Assembly (NCBI RefSeq): GCF_003721515.1
Contig: NZ_RJJD01000023.1
Span: forward strand, 322,863-386,862
DNA length: 64,000 nt
Source of the DNA: Rufibacter latericius
GTDB taxonomy: Bacteria > Bacteroidota > Bacteroidia > Cytophagales > Hymenobacteraceae
Reading direction: 5' to 3'
Shown: one piece after another, positions 56,126-64,000 of the stretch
Layout of the letters: each line of letters begins with the position of its first letter
How positions within the stretch are numbered: the stretch's first letter is position 1
Notes under the pieces: model-generated
Database searches by the model: none
What the model saw: the letters and a program-made list of their open reading frames with translations, nothing else
Told to the model about the DNA's origin: nothing
Position numbers and translations under genes: made by a program

Positions 56126-56156
56126 TTTCCGGCGGCAACTGCTGGCCGCACCTTTG
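56126..56156 (+). promoter_or_regulatory. Phage promoter P3
   Basis: -33 TTTC at 56,126-56,129 within GTCCTTTCC, a 19-base spacer, and -7 CACCTTTG at 56,149-56,156. It lies four bases before ATG 56,161 of the tape-measure-like gene. Confidence 0.8.
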
Positions 56157-56160
56157 CCCC

Positions 56161-58406
56161 ATGGAAAGTGGGGACATCAAATAATGGCTCGAGAGCAAGG
56201 GCACCTATCAGGACGGCGTGAAAGAGTTCGGCCTCCGGATCCGCGAGCAGAACAAGCCCACCATGTAGGCCTTGGAAGCCGCCTTCGGGCAGGGTTTCAC
56301 CGATAAACTCACGGACTGCATCAACTCCGGGAAGACCAGCACCGTGAAGGCGCTGCGCATGGTGAGTGCCGAGATGACCAAAACGAACCTCCCTGCCGAC
56401 AAACTGAAGACGATGATCGCTGACGTGTTTGGTAAGCTTGTGGTGATGCCGGTATTGAGTACCTCAAAAGCCTAAAAGAACTGTGCGGGGAGTTGGATTC
56501 CATGATCGATAAAACCGGCTCCCTCACGTCTCTCCAATTGGAGTAGCTGGAGGATAACAAAGACCTGGCTGCCGCCGAGGCAGCGCTAGGAAAAACCTTC
56601 GCCGGTACCGGGGCTGCCTTGGATGTGGTGTGGGCCAACATCAAGACGGTCGGCCTAGTGGTACTAACCTCTATCATTGATTACGTAAAGCGGACCCGCA
56701 ACGAGATCCTGGGTTCCTGGGAGGCAATCAAGACGTTTGGCAGCGGGATAGGGGATGTTTTCGGGAAACTGCTGGAGGGTGATCTGAAAGGTGTGGCCGA
56801 GGAGTTCGGGAAAACAGGCAAGAAAAGCGCCACTGCTTTATGGGAGGGGTACACCCGGAATGACCGGCAGCCGAAGGCCGATGCCGATAAACTCAAGAAG
56901 CAGGAAGCTGATAAGGCTGAAGCCGATGCCATGGCCGAGGCTTTCAGGATCTCTGAGGCCACCCGCGCCGAGAAGGAGAAAGCCGCCAAGAAAGCTGCCG
57001 CCGATGCTAAAAAGGCCGCGGAGAAAGCAACCGAGGAAGCCCAGAAGCTCCGGAAAAAGAACGTCAGGAGTACTTGAAAGCCCGTGAGGAGCATATCAAG
57101 TCCTTGAAAGAAGCTTAGCTGAAACTGACCAAACTCAAGGTGACCATCATGAGGGGCGGCATAGACAAGGTGATTGCCCAGCTTCGCCTGCAGCACCAGC
57201 AGGAGCAGAAGGGAATTGATAAACTCAAGCAGGAGTTCTTAGCCAATGCCGACTCTACTGAGGAGGAAAAGCAGGCGCATGTGGATAACTTGGCCGAGAA
57301 GAAGAAATTGCCTGATGAGAAATTACGCTTAGCTGAAATGGCAGCCAAGGTGGCGGCGCGTGATGAGGAGGCTTTGAAATAAAAGCTGATCTAGGCCAAG
57401 TTCATGGAAGACCAGCTCTCCCTAGATGAGCAGGCCATGTGGGCCGCCGAGTTCCAGCTGATCCGGAACGATTCCATGCTGGCGCTGCACCAGGTAATGC
57501 TGACCAAAAACTCAATGACCTGTTGATGGCTGGTCAGGGAGAGACGGAAGCTGACAAGAAAATCCGGGATGAGCAGGTAAAGCTGGAGAAAACGAAAAGC
57601 TAAAGAACCTGAACAAACTTCGGATAGAGAATGAGAGCATGATGCAGTAGAATCGTGTCCAGATCGGCCGGGAGGCAGTGGATGGGATCCTTGGTTTGCT
57701 GAAAGAAGAAACTGAGGCCTATAAGCTCTTTAAGGAAATCCAGCGCATGATCACCGTGGTGAAGATCCGGATGAACCTGGAGCGGGAACTTGCCGCCAAT
57801 GCCCTGGCTGCTGCGGCCAACCCATTGAATGCCGTGACAGCCGGTGCCGCTGGTGCCGCCCAGCCGAAACTTTACAATGCATTGTCTTACGTGAGAGCCG
57901 GGGTTTCCTTGGCAAAGGTTCTGAAGTTTGAGGGAGGTGAATCCACCGGTGGTTCTGGTAAATCCGCCCGGGTGAAGATGGAAGAGGTGAACGGCATGTG
58001 GCAGATGGCTTCTGGTCAGACTGGAGGAAGACTGGGAACCTTTGCTGATGGTGGCTGGGTGAATGATGCGCAGTTTGGCCTTATCGGAGAGCGGGGCGCT
58101 AAATTTGTGATACCTAACTGGATGATCACTTCACCTAAGTATGCCAATACCGTGGGAAGGCTGGAATCAGAGCGGGTTAAGGGAGCAAAAGCTTTTGCAG
58201 TGGGAGGTGGAATAGCGCATTTGACTTTGCCAGAACCTGTGCAGGTTGAAACAGTGGAACTGCTCCGCCAATTGAATTCTCAGTTTTCGGTTTTGAATCA
58301 GCAGGTAATTACCTGGCCAACCCGCCTTTAGGTGCATGCCAATGTGGGAGACATCCAGGATCAGATGGTTCTGCTCAATGATCTTGTGGAGCAATCCGGG
58401 GCCTAA
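56161..58406 (+). pseudogene. Putative tape measure gene with many premature stops
   Basis: Restored reading: MESGDIK, TAA (56,182), WLESKGTYQDGVKEF to NKPTM, TAG (56,266), ALEAAFGQGFTDKL, shift, SLKELCGELDSMIDKTG to LQLE, TAG (56,544), then 170 clean codons of Ala/Lys/Glu coiled coil, shift, ERQEYLKAREEHIKSLKEA, TAG (57,116), DKLKQEFLANADSTEE to EEALK, TAA (57,380), KLI, TAG (57,392), AKFMEDQLSLDEQAMW, shifts, TAG (57,648), NRVQIGREAVDGILGLL to ITWPTRL, TAG (58,329), VHANVGDIQDQMVLL, TAA. About 745 codons. A hydrophobic part (VWANIKTVGLVVLTSIID) and coiled coil fit a tape measure protein. Confidence 0.6.
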
Positions 58407-58452
58407 ATTCTAAATAGAGCTGTACCTTTTTTTTGTACCCCATAAAAAAAAA

Positions 58453-58474
58453 CCTCAAAAACACCGTTTTGAGG
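58453..58474 (+). terminator. Terminator after the tape-measure-like gene
   Basis: CCTCAAAA pairs with TTTTGAGG around a 6-base loop, with a run of A before it. It directly precedes the right 12-bp repeat. Confidence 0.75.
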
Positions 58475-58481
58475 GGTTCAA

Positions 58482-58493
58482 GTGGCCGCGCCA
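58482..58493. repeat. Putative right attachment repeat GTGGCCGCGCCA
   Basis: Identical to 39,485-39,496 and in direct orientation; it continues GGGCTAT, which resembles the complement of a tRNA T-arm. It would define a phage remnant of about 19 kb. The second integrase lies outside it. Confidence 0.5.
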
Positions 58494-58730
58494 GGGCTAT
58501 TATTACTTTACTTACCTTCAATTACTTTAACTCAAACAGTTTTAGGAAGGGTTCTTTCCCATAAAATTCACGAAGTAGTTTAAAGGAAACCAAAATGATT
58601 AAAGGATTTTAGTCACCTTTTGGTCACCTATTGTTCTTTTCAGAATGCCGCTTGAAGAAAGGTGCGAAAACATGCCCGCACTTGTAAACACGCAATCTAA
58701 CTTTGTAGAAATATTTTATAGAACATTGTA

Positions 58731-59997
58731 ATGCACAGAGTAAAAGTATCTTTTTATTTAAAAGAATCCAAGGATAAAAAGGCGGTGAAGCCATCCCAAA
58801 TTTGGATAAACGTCAACACAAGCCCTAGAACACGAAAGTCCGCAAGCCTTTCTATTGCCCCAGCAAATTGGGATTTTAAAACAGGTTTGCCATAGAAGAG
58901 TTACGCGGAATACACAAAGCTAAAGGGCATATTAAGCGAAAAGGAATCTTCGGTAATATCCTATTATGATGCCTGTGCCACCAAGGGAGAAGACCCGACT
59001 CCAGAGGGCGTGGTAAGCGTGATTAGGAAAAAGCCAACCAACGCCACCGTTGAAAGGGCCCCTGATTTCCACTATAGGTTCAAAGAGTTTATGGACTATA
59101 AAAAACAGGCAGTAGAGTATGCCACTTTCCAGAAGTTCAACACCCTTCACAATTACCTTATTGAGTTTGAGAAGAAGACAGGGTATAAGGTAGATTTTGG
59201 AAGCATAAATGACGTTTTTGAGTACAAATTCATTGATTACCTTTCCAAGGTGAAGGGTAATTTTAATGATACCATTGCCAAGAACTTCACCACCCTCAAG
59301 ACATTCATGAATTGGGCACCAAGGTACAGGTACCACAATAACCAAGAATTTGGGTATCTATCCATTCCAAATAATGTCTCTGTTCCCTTGGCCCTCACCC
59401 TTCCCGAACTCAAGAAATTATTGAGTCTTGAATTAAGTAACAATCCAAGGTTAAAGAAAATCAGGGATAGGTTTGTTTCCAATGCCTAACGGGCCAAAGG
59501 GTTTCCGATTTAAATAAAATCACGTGGAACGACCTATTGATAGACAAGTACGGAAATGAAGTATGGCACCTTTACCAAGTAAAGGGAAGGAACCCAGAGC
59601 CAGTGGACGTTCCCCTAATGAAAGAGGCGCTGGTAATAATGAGAAGGCAGAAAAGGAAATCAAACTCACCTTTGGTTTTTGACAGGATAAGTGATGTGAA
59701 GTACAACAAATACATCAAAGAAGTCTGCCAGTTGGCTGGTTTCAATGATTTGTGGTAAGGAAGAAATACAGTGGAAAGGAATTGGTAGACGTTTCTGGCC
59801 TCAAGTGGGGATTGGTTACAAGCCACACTGCACGAAGGACATTTGTGACCATCTCTTATGAGTTAGGTATGCCGCCCCAGGCAATAATGAAAATCACCGG
59901 CCATAGAAGCATGGCTGTGTTCCTTAAATACTTGGGAATTTCAAAGAACTTCGTAAAAGAGCAATTTGACAATGCATGGAAGGCGGCTATCTGCTGA
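58731..59997 (+). pseudogene. Tyrosine recombinase, nearly complete but interrupted
   Basis: From ATG 58,731: MHRVKVSFYLKESKDKKAVK (arm domain), TAG at 58,893 (TGLP / KSYAEYTK), core-binding helices (FQKFNTLHNYLIEFEKKTGY), then the catalytic domain. A lost T near 59,475 shifts to CLTGQRVSDLNKITWNDL (first Arg) and a lost G near 59,754 shifts to VVRKKYSGKELVDVSG, HTARRTFVTISYELG (H-x-x-R) and GHRSMAVFLKYLG (His and Tyr). All catalytic residues survive. About 420 residues when repaired. It is unrelated in detail to the left integrase. Confidence 0.82.
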
Positions 59998-60179
59998 AAA
60001 GCGCACTTAAAAGTAGCCTTAAAATAGCAGGAAAAAATAATTTAAAAAAAGTCGAAATAACCTTCTTTCACTTGTAAACAGAGGTTTTACCTTTGCACAA
60101 TAAATCAAAAGAATGGAAATAATTACAACATTAATCTTTTGTTTATTAACCTTTATATAAGCTAATAAATTAATTAAAA

Positions 60180-60470
60180 ATGAAAACAAATGTGCAGTTG
60201 GGTAGTCAACTAGGTCAAATTTTGACACAAGAATTAAATGAGGGATTTGAGTAAATGATTTATTCTTGCTTTTCTAAAGTCATTGCAAAATTAAGTGCAG
60301 ATGAGGAGATTTTAAAGCCAGAGGAAGTTTGTGAAATGCTTTCAATTTCAATGCCTAAATTAAACAACTTAGTAAAGTGTGGAAATTTCAACAGTTACGA
60401 TTTTAAGGATGCTCGTGGCGTTTACTACAAGCGCAGTGAAATAATGCAAGCACTCAGAAAAAGAGAATAA
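60180..60470 (+). CDS. Excisionase-like helix-turn-helix protein
   Basis: The clean frame from ATG 60,255 gives 71 residues with a MerR/Xis-like winged-helix start: ILKPEEVCEMLSISMPKLNN and YYKRSEIMQALRKRE. In the same frame an upstream ATG at 60,180 gives MKTNVQLGSQLGQILTQELN, ending at TAA 60,252 just before that ATG. The two pieces read as one 95-residue protein if the TAA replaced a Gln codon. Being next to a recombinase, it is probably a recombination directionality factor or regulator. Confidence 0.6.
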
Positions 60471-60493
60471 AATAATTTTAAAACCTTCTATCA

Positions 60494-60521
60494 CCCCTTT
60501 GCTTTTAACTAGGCAAAGGGG
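60494..60521 (+). terminator. Terminator after the Xis-like gene
   Basis: CCCCTTTGC pairs perfectly with GCAAAGGGG around a 10-base loop, followed by TTTTTATT. Confidence 0.92.
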
Positions 60522-60596
60522 TTTTTATTGAATTGCATAGGTTGGATAAGAGTAAAGCTTAGCAAACTAAACAGGCATAAAATTATTTAAAAATAA

Positions 60597-60665
60597 AACG
60601 CCCTTCCATTTTGCCATTTAAAATGAGCGTATGGGAGGGCGAACTTGTTTGTTAAATTATTTAAC
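60597..60665. repeat. Palindromic cassette-boundary repeat (site 1)
   Basis: CGCCCTTCCAT pairs with ATGGGAGGGCG, followed by ACTTGTTTGTTAAATTATTTAACGA. The second half recurs at 62,194-62,224 with two or three changes. It begins the array of minus-strand genes. Confidence 0.6.
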
Positions 60666-60696
60666 GACCTAGGTTATCAATGTATCCAATCAGTTC

Positions 60697-61176
60697 TTAC
60701 CGTTTGATAATCACATTCTTCCAACTAACCTCTTCACCCACTTTGAAATAAATCCGGTAAGGTCCTGCTGGTAAACCAGACATGTCCAACTGAAAAGGTG
60801 AACTACCCTGCACCTCGGAGTCTTTGGTAACCTCCATAGCGACTTTTCCCGGAGTTTCAGAAGAAGCAACATAATAAGGTGAGTTACTTAGGGCAGTGGA
60901 AAGTATAGCATGGGTGAGCCAAATTGAAATCCTAGTGGGCTTGGTGGCTTGCATGTACACAAAGATGTATTGGGCAAGAGGGTTTGGGAAGACACTTATG
61001 TTGATACTTGCGTCTGCAAAGTTCTTTTCGTTTGGAGTTCCCACATCTCCAATCATGTTTCCCGATGCATCAATGAGCCTGAATCCGGTTATCAACTCAC
61101 TAGGTTCTGCGTCTTTGTCTTTCTTACAGGATAAAAAGGTGACACAAAAAAGCAGGAGCAGTAGGCATTTTCTCAT
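60697..61176 (-). CDS. Secreted lipoprotein, unknown
   Basis: A 159-residue protein with a lipoprotein signal ending in TFLSC (C17) and a charged KKDKDAEPS linker. The rest is beta-rich (ITGFRLIDASGNMIGDVGTP, PFQLDMSGLPAGPYRIYFKV), the end resembling the T9SS-style GLPAGxYxIxx fold. It is probably at the outer membrane. Promoter not seen. It is the first gene of the cassette-like array. Confidence 0.7.
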   Translation of the reverse strand: MRKCLLLLLFCVTFLSCKKDKDAEPSELITGFRLIDASGNMIGDVGTPNEKNFADASINISVFPNPLAQYIFVYMQATKPTRISIWLTHAILSTALSNSPYYVASSETPGKVAMEVTKDSEVQGSSPFQLDMSGLPAGPYRIYFKVGEEVSWKNVIIKR

Positions 61177-61334
61177 AGCTGGAAATAAAGTGAGTTTAAA
61201 TTTAAATTATTTTATTAAACTAGTGGTTGTTAAACCATTTTATCCTTTACTCAATACAGCTACATAAAAAGGAGCGCGTGGAAGGACGTTGTTTTAAATG
61301 AATGCCTTTAGCGAAAAATCCGTAGAAGATTTAA

Positions 61335-62099
61335 CTAACCTTTTGTAGCTACACTAAATTCAACTTTTAAATTATTTATGTAGCTGTAGAGAGACTGCAA
61401 AGAATCATATGTGTTTTTTATAAAAATACTTGCTTTTGTGTATTCACCGGAATGGAATCCATACTTTTTATTCCCACTTTCGTCTTTGTAAACTTGTATC
61501 CTATGATTCGGAAAGTTGTCAGGATAGGAATGAGTAATATTGTTTCGGTAGTTTGAAGCGATTCGTGTTTCAGTTTGAAAATTAGTAAGGATTTCGATTA
61601 AATTTGTATTTTTCTTAATCTTGTCATGCTGAAGAATAGCGTTAAAAGAAACTTCTTTGATTTTTTTATTACCATCCCTCTTTTCTTTTAATTCTAAGCT
61701 GTAAAACACATTAAGTATTTGGAGTATAACATCTTTTATTGAAAAGAAAAGACTGTAGAACGATTCAATATAGAAGTTAAATTGAATAAAGTTGACCCAT
61801 TGGTTATTTAAAATTTCACCAATATTATCTGGTATGCCTTTATTATGATGGGTTATAAGATTGACAAATGCATTGTTTAAATTAAAAAGTTTATTTCCTA
61901 AGCATACATCCCAATAATGTAAATTAATATTTGTTACTTTTAATTAAAAGTTATTATATTCTTCTAGGTGAATCAACAGGTTTCCAGAAATAGCTTCATT
62001 AGGGAAACCAAACCTTTGAATTTTAGGATAGTTTTTGTTGGCTTCTATTTTCTCTTCTTTTGAAGGATATTTAAAATCAGAAGCTTTTAACTTTGTCAT
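61335..62099 (-). pseudogene. HEPN-like protein interrupted by one stop
   Basis: A 254-codon frame from ATG 62,099 (MTKLKASDFKYPSKEEKIEA) with a single TAA at codon 52 (61,944-61,946; EEYNNF / LKVTNINLHYWD). The rest is helical and ends SIFIKNTYDSLQSLYSYINN. The motif RNNITH (R-x4-H) in IASNYRNNITHSYPD is the active-site pattern of HEPN ribonucleases, and the layout resembles Cthe_2314-type HEPN proteins. The part after the stop could start at an internal codon. Possible toxin or defence role; inferred. Confidence 0.6.
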
Positions 62100-62186
62100 A
62101 TTTGAGAGAAGGACTTTGTAATATTAAAACTAAATCAAACCTGTAATTTTCTGTGGTCGTAAAAAGATATAATGTAAAGTTTCTCT

Positions 62187-62283
62187 TTAATGGAACATGT
62201 GGAGGGGCGTACTTGCTTGTTAAATATTTAACGAGAGGCCGTCGGCCGATGCTGGCGTTTATACAGTGTTGTACCATGTGTTT
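62187..62283. repeat. Palindromic cassette-boundary repeat (site 2)
   Basis: GGAGGGGCGTACTTGCTTGTTAAATATTTAACGA repeats the tail of site 1 in two pieces; it contains the perfect palindrome GTTAAATATTTAAC and then GGCCGTCGGCC. The end, CAGTGTTGTACC, is the complement of GGTACAAC at site 3. Confidence 0.6.
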
Positions 62284-62286
62284 CTT

Positions 62287-62805
62287 TTAGCTTATCCAAG
62301 AAGTTTCATGAAACGATTCTACATTGTTTGATTCATCAAAAAAGAATAGATAAATCACTCCTGACGCTCCTTCATCTCCAAGCCTGCTGTAAGTCACATG
62401 GAGTAGAATGTTATTATTACCAAATTTGGAAATAATTGTGTTTGGGTGGCGGGACTTAGGCAAACAATTCAATTTGGAACTAGGCTTAGCAGGCTTGTCT
62501 TCAAAAGATTTGAAAATTTCACCAATCTTGTCTTTGTCTTGGCTCCACAGGTCTTCAAGCTTTACGTTTAGCTTCTTTGCTGTATATATGTTAGCAATTG
62601 GGCCATTAAAGCCCCATCCGTCTAAAATTCGATTTTCGGACTTAAATTCAAAGCTTTTAAGGTTATCATTTTGCATTAGGTGCCGTATTGCCGCTCTAAC
62701 CTGTAAACAAATTATTTCTTCGCTAAGTTTTTTGCCTGCGATTTTTTGTCCAAAGTTTAATAAGGGGGTTAGGAGCAGAAGCAAAATGATAAGAAGCTTT
62801 TTCAT
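62287..62805 (-). CDS. Secreted hypothetical protein
   Basis: A 172-residue protein starting MKKLLIILLLLLTPLLNFGQ, a clear signal peptide; an upstream start 18 bases earlier would spoil it. The mature part is charged and mixed alpha/beta (LSEEIICLQVRAAIRHLMQN, GEIFKSFEDKPAKPSSKLNC, LLHVTYSRLGDEGASGVIYL). No family recognised. It lies wholly between two palindromic sites. Confidence 0.65.
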   Translation of the reverse strand: MKKLLIILLLLLTPLLNFGQKIAGKKLSEEIICLQVRAAIRHLMQNDNLKSFEFKSENRILDGWGFNGPIANIYTAKKLNVKLEDLWSQDKDKIGEIFKSFEDKPAKPSSKLNCLPKSRHPNTIISKFGNNNILLHVTYSRLGDEGASGVIYLFFFDESNNVESFHETSWIS

Positions 62806-62819
62806 ATTTAACATTTGGT

Positions 62820-62874
62820 ACAACGTGCTGGGCTATGCGGTGGCCTAGCTGCCGTATAGGTGTGGTTAGGCTAA
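62820..62874. repeat. attC-like palindromic site (site 3)
   Basis: Begins ACAACGTGCTGGG and ends GTGGTTAGGC. GGCTATGCGG pairs with CCGTATAGGT, and the last seven bases, GTTAGGC, match the integron core-site rule GTTRRRY. Fifty-five bases is a normal attC size. The opposite end (GTACAAC) matches RYYYAAC only in part. Confidence 0.5.
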
Positions 62875-63294
62875 ATTATTCTCTTGATTATTGGGAATGT
62901 AATTGCTCCGAATCAACTCTTCTCTCAGCTTTTTGATACATTTATGGATTGGGATCCGATTCTTTGCATCTTTTATCCAGTTAGGTAGTCTGCTTGCCAT
63001 GCTTTGGTTGATATTTGGGATTCTCTCTCTTAAAGAAGATTCCACATAAGATTCCAAGAAGTTCAAATGGTCAATATTCACCGCCCACAACAAATGCCCA
63101 CAGCATTCTACTTCTAAAAACAACTTCAAGTCACCTTCTAATAATATTCTACTGAATGCTTTATTGAATCCACATTTCAAGCAAGCTATTCTATTTTTGA
63201 CTAAATCGACTGGACAAGAGCAGCTAGGACAATAGACTATTCTTTTGTTTAAGAAATCATAGTAACTCTCCCCAGTATCGTCAAATCTTTTCAT
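62866..63294 (-). CDS. Zinc-ribbon hypothetical protein
   Basis: A 142-residue cytosolic protein. CPSCSCPV (22-29) and CLKCGF (38-43) form a four-Cys zinc ribbon. The rest is helical and basic (LREELIRSNYIPNNQENN). It has no catalytic motif. It could bind nucleic acid, by analogy with other zinc ribbons. Its stop lies inside the palindromic site on its right flank and its start just before site 4. Confidence 0.6.
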   Translation of the reverse strand: MKRFDDTGESYYDFLNKRIVYCPSCSCPVDLVKNRIACLKCGFNKAFSRILLEGDLKLFLEVECCGHLLWAVNIDHLNFLESYVESSLRERIPNINQSMASRLPNWIKDAKNRIPIHKCIKKLREELIRSNYIPNNQENNLA

Positions 63295-63307
63295 TTTATA
63301 AATTTAG

Positions 63308-63440
63308 CCCAACGTACTAGCATATAATTTGTGGTGGTTTTTACAGCATACTCATATCCACTCAAAACTGCCTTGGTTAAGAGGTGAAAAATCAAACTCG
63401 ACATTTCACTCGCCATAGATTATATGCGTTGTTGGCACAC
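63308..63440. repeat. attC-like palindromic site (site 4)
   Basis: Left end GCCCAACGTACTAGCATATA faces right end CCATAGATTATATGCGTTGTTGGCAC. GCCCAAC obeys the RYYYAAC rule, GCATATAAT pairs with ATTATATGC, and the right core GTTGGCA differs from GTTRRRY by one base. The total is about 130 bases with a variable middle, as in long attC sites. Confidence 0.55.
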
Positions 63441-63460
63441 GTTTTTATTTATTAAATGAA

Positions 63461-63901
63461 CTAAAAGAATAGCAATGCTAATATTGTAAATATAGGGATC
63501 AGTCCCTGAGCAAAGCTGAAAAGATAATCTTCCCACATAACTTTTCTATTTTTGGGATACTTTGTCCAGTACCCGTTTAAAGGCTTTCCGTCAATTGAAC
63601 TTGTGCTTGAGGTTATATATGGTTCGGTTCCTTTCCAAGCTATGAAAAGCATTCTTAATAAATAGTAGTAACCGAGGTATATAATAGATATTGACATAAT
63701 TATGATTGCCGTTCCTCTTTCTAGGTTAAAAGCGTTTGTCAATTCTAATACAACACCTAGCGTAAAGGAAATGGCTGAGGCAATCAAGCACCTCTTGAAG
63801 AATAGAGGATTCCCCAACTCGCTTTGCAGGGAGAAGGAAATGGCTCCAACTATAAATGAATAGGCAAATGCGCTGTATATAAGTAAATCAACTGCGTTCA
63901 T
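63461..63901 (-). CDS. Four-helix membrane protein
   Basis: A 146-residue protein with four hydrophobic segments: LLIYSAFAYSFIVGAISFSL (6-25), CLIASAISFTLGVVLELTNA, AIIIMSISIIYLGYYYLLRM and a C-terminal FAQGLIPIFTILALLFF. A basic loop with tyrosines (NGYWTKYPKNRKVMWEDYLF) sits before the last. No family recognised. It is fully contained between sites 4 and 5. Confidence 0.65.
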   Translation of the reverse strand: MNAVDLLIYSAFAYSFIVGAISFSLQSELGNPLFFKRCLIASAISFTLGVVLELTNAFNLERGTAIIIMSISIIYLGYYYLLRMLFIAWKGTEPYITSSTSSIDGKPLNGYWTKYPKNRKVMWEDYLFSFAQGLIPIFTILALLFF

Positions 63902-63911
63902 TTTCTAAATG

Positions 63912-64000
63912 TTTGCCAACGTACTTGGCTTTGCAGCGGCCAGGAGACTTACTTGTTGATCCTGCCTGCCTAGAAGGACAAGTTTAGGTAGGTACTGCAT
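63912..64000. repeat. attC-like palindromic site (site 5), cut by the window edge
   Basis: TGCCAACGTACTTGGCTTTGCAGCGG has the same opening as site 3 (CAACGTGCTGGGCTATGCGG) and site 4. The facing arm lies beyond 64,000. Confidence 0.45.

Noticed and set aside
45008..57382. TAA read as glutamine throughout the phage block
   Set aside because: TAA also ends several phage genes at natural places (45,976; 50,884; 52,224; 54,055), so TAA cannot generally mean Gln here.
58441..58500. A complete tRNA gene at the right 12-bp repeat
   Set aside because: Only the end of an acceptor stem and perhaps part of a T arm can be read on the minus strand; no anticodon or D arm follows.

Overview
The window reads as a Bacteroidota chromosome, most likely Cytophagales / Hymenobacteraceae (Rufibacter- or Pontibacter-like; inferred from gene content, not tested). 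Pointers are outer-membrane lipoproteins, a DUF3570 family remnant, YflT/DUF2382 stress proteins, weak Shine-Dalgarno sites, and phage promoters with the Bacteroidota -33 TTTG / -7 TAnnTTTG architecture.

Region 1 (1-38,671) is a healthy host chromosome. It opens with a sensory cluster: a histidine kinase with two FixL-type haem PAS domains, a single-domain receiver, a receiver-kinase hybrid, a receiver fused to a CRP/FNR regulator, then hemA and universal stress proteins. This looks like an oxygen or redox response module with haem supply next door. It is followed by an M28 peptidase, the envelope pair PBP1C and alpha-2-macroglobulin, a GH26 mannanase lipoprotein facing a secreted esterase, three related stress genes with DUF2382 domains, a decayed DUF3570 gene, NDH-2, an outer-membrane barrel protein, an ankyrin protein, a methyltransferase/acetyltransferase pair, a DUF2306 membrane protein and a secreted TPR protein. 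Intergenic spaces are rich in strong hairpins that share the core GGCCTGTTTTC...AAAACAGGCC.

Region 2 (about 38.7-60.5 kb) is a decayed mobile region. A broken response regulator and an orphan gene lead into a broken tyrosine recombinase. Then come many broken phage genes: HTH protein, Pol-beta-like nucleotidyltransferase, tail or appendage genes, S49 protease with scaffold, capsid, tail tube and tape-measure-like genes. No terminase, portal or lysis gene was recognised. A 12-bp direct repeat (39,485 and 58,482) brackets the phage part. A second, nearly complete but broken integrase and an excisionase-like gene lie just outside. Damage consists of single-base deletions plus premature stops that fall almost only where glutamine is expected. 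Three matching promoters survive upstream of structural modules, and a degenerate tRNA-like sequence and two intact unknown genes lie in the middle.

Region 3 (about 60.6-64.0 kb) is an AT-richer array of small unrelated genes, all on the minus strand. They are separated by recurring palindromic sites that resemble integron attC sites. One of the genes carries a HEPN-type R-x4-H motif and is interrupted by a stop codon. The array runs off the right edge.
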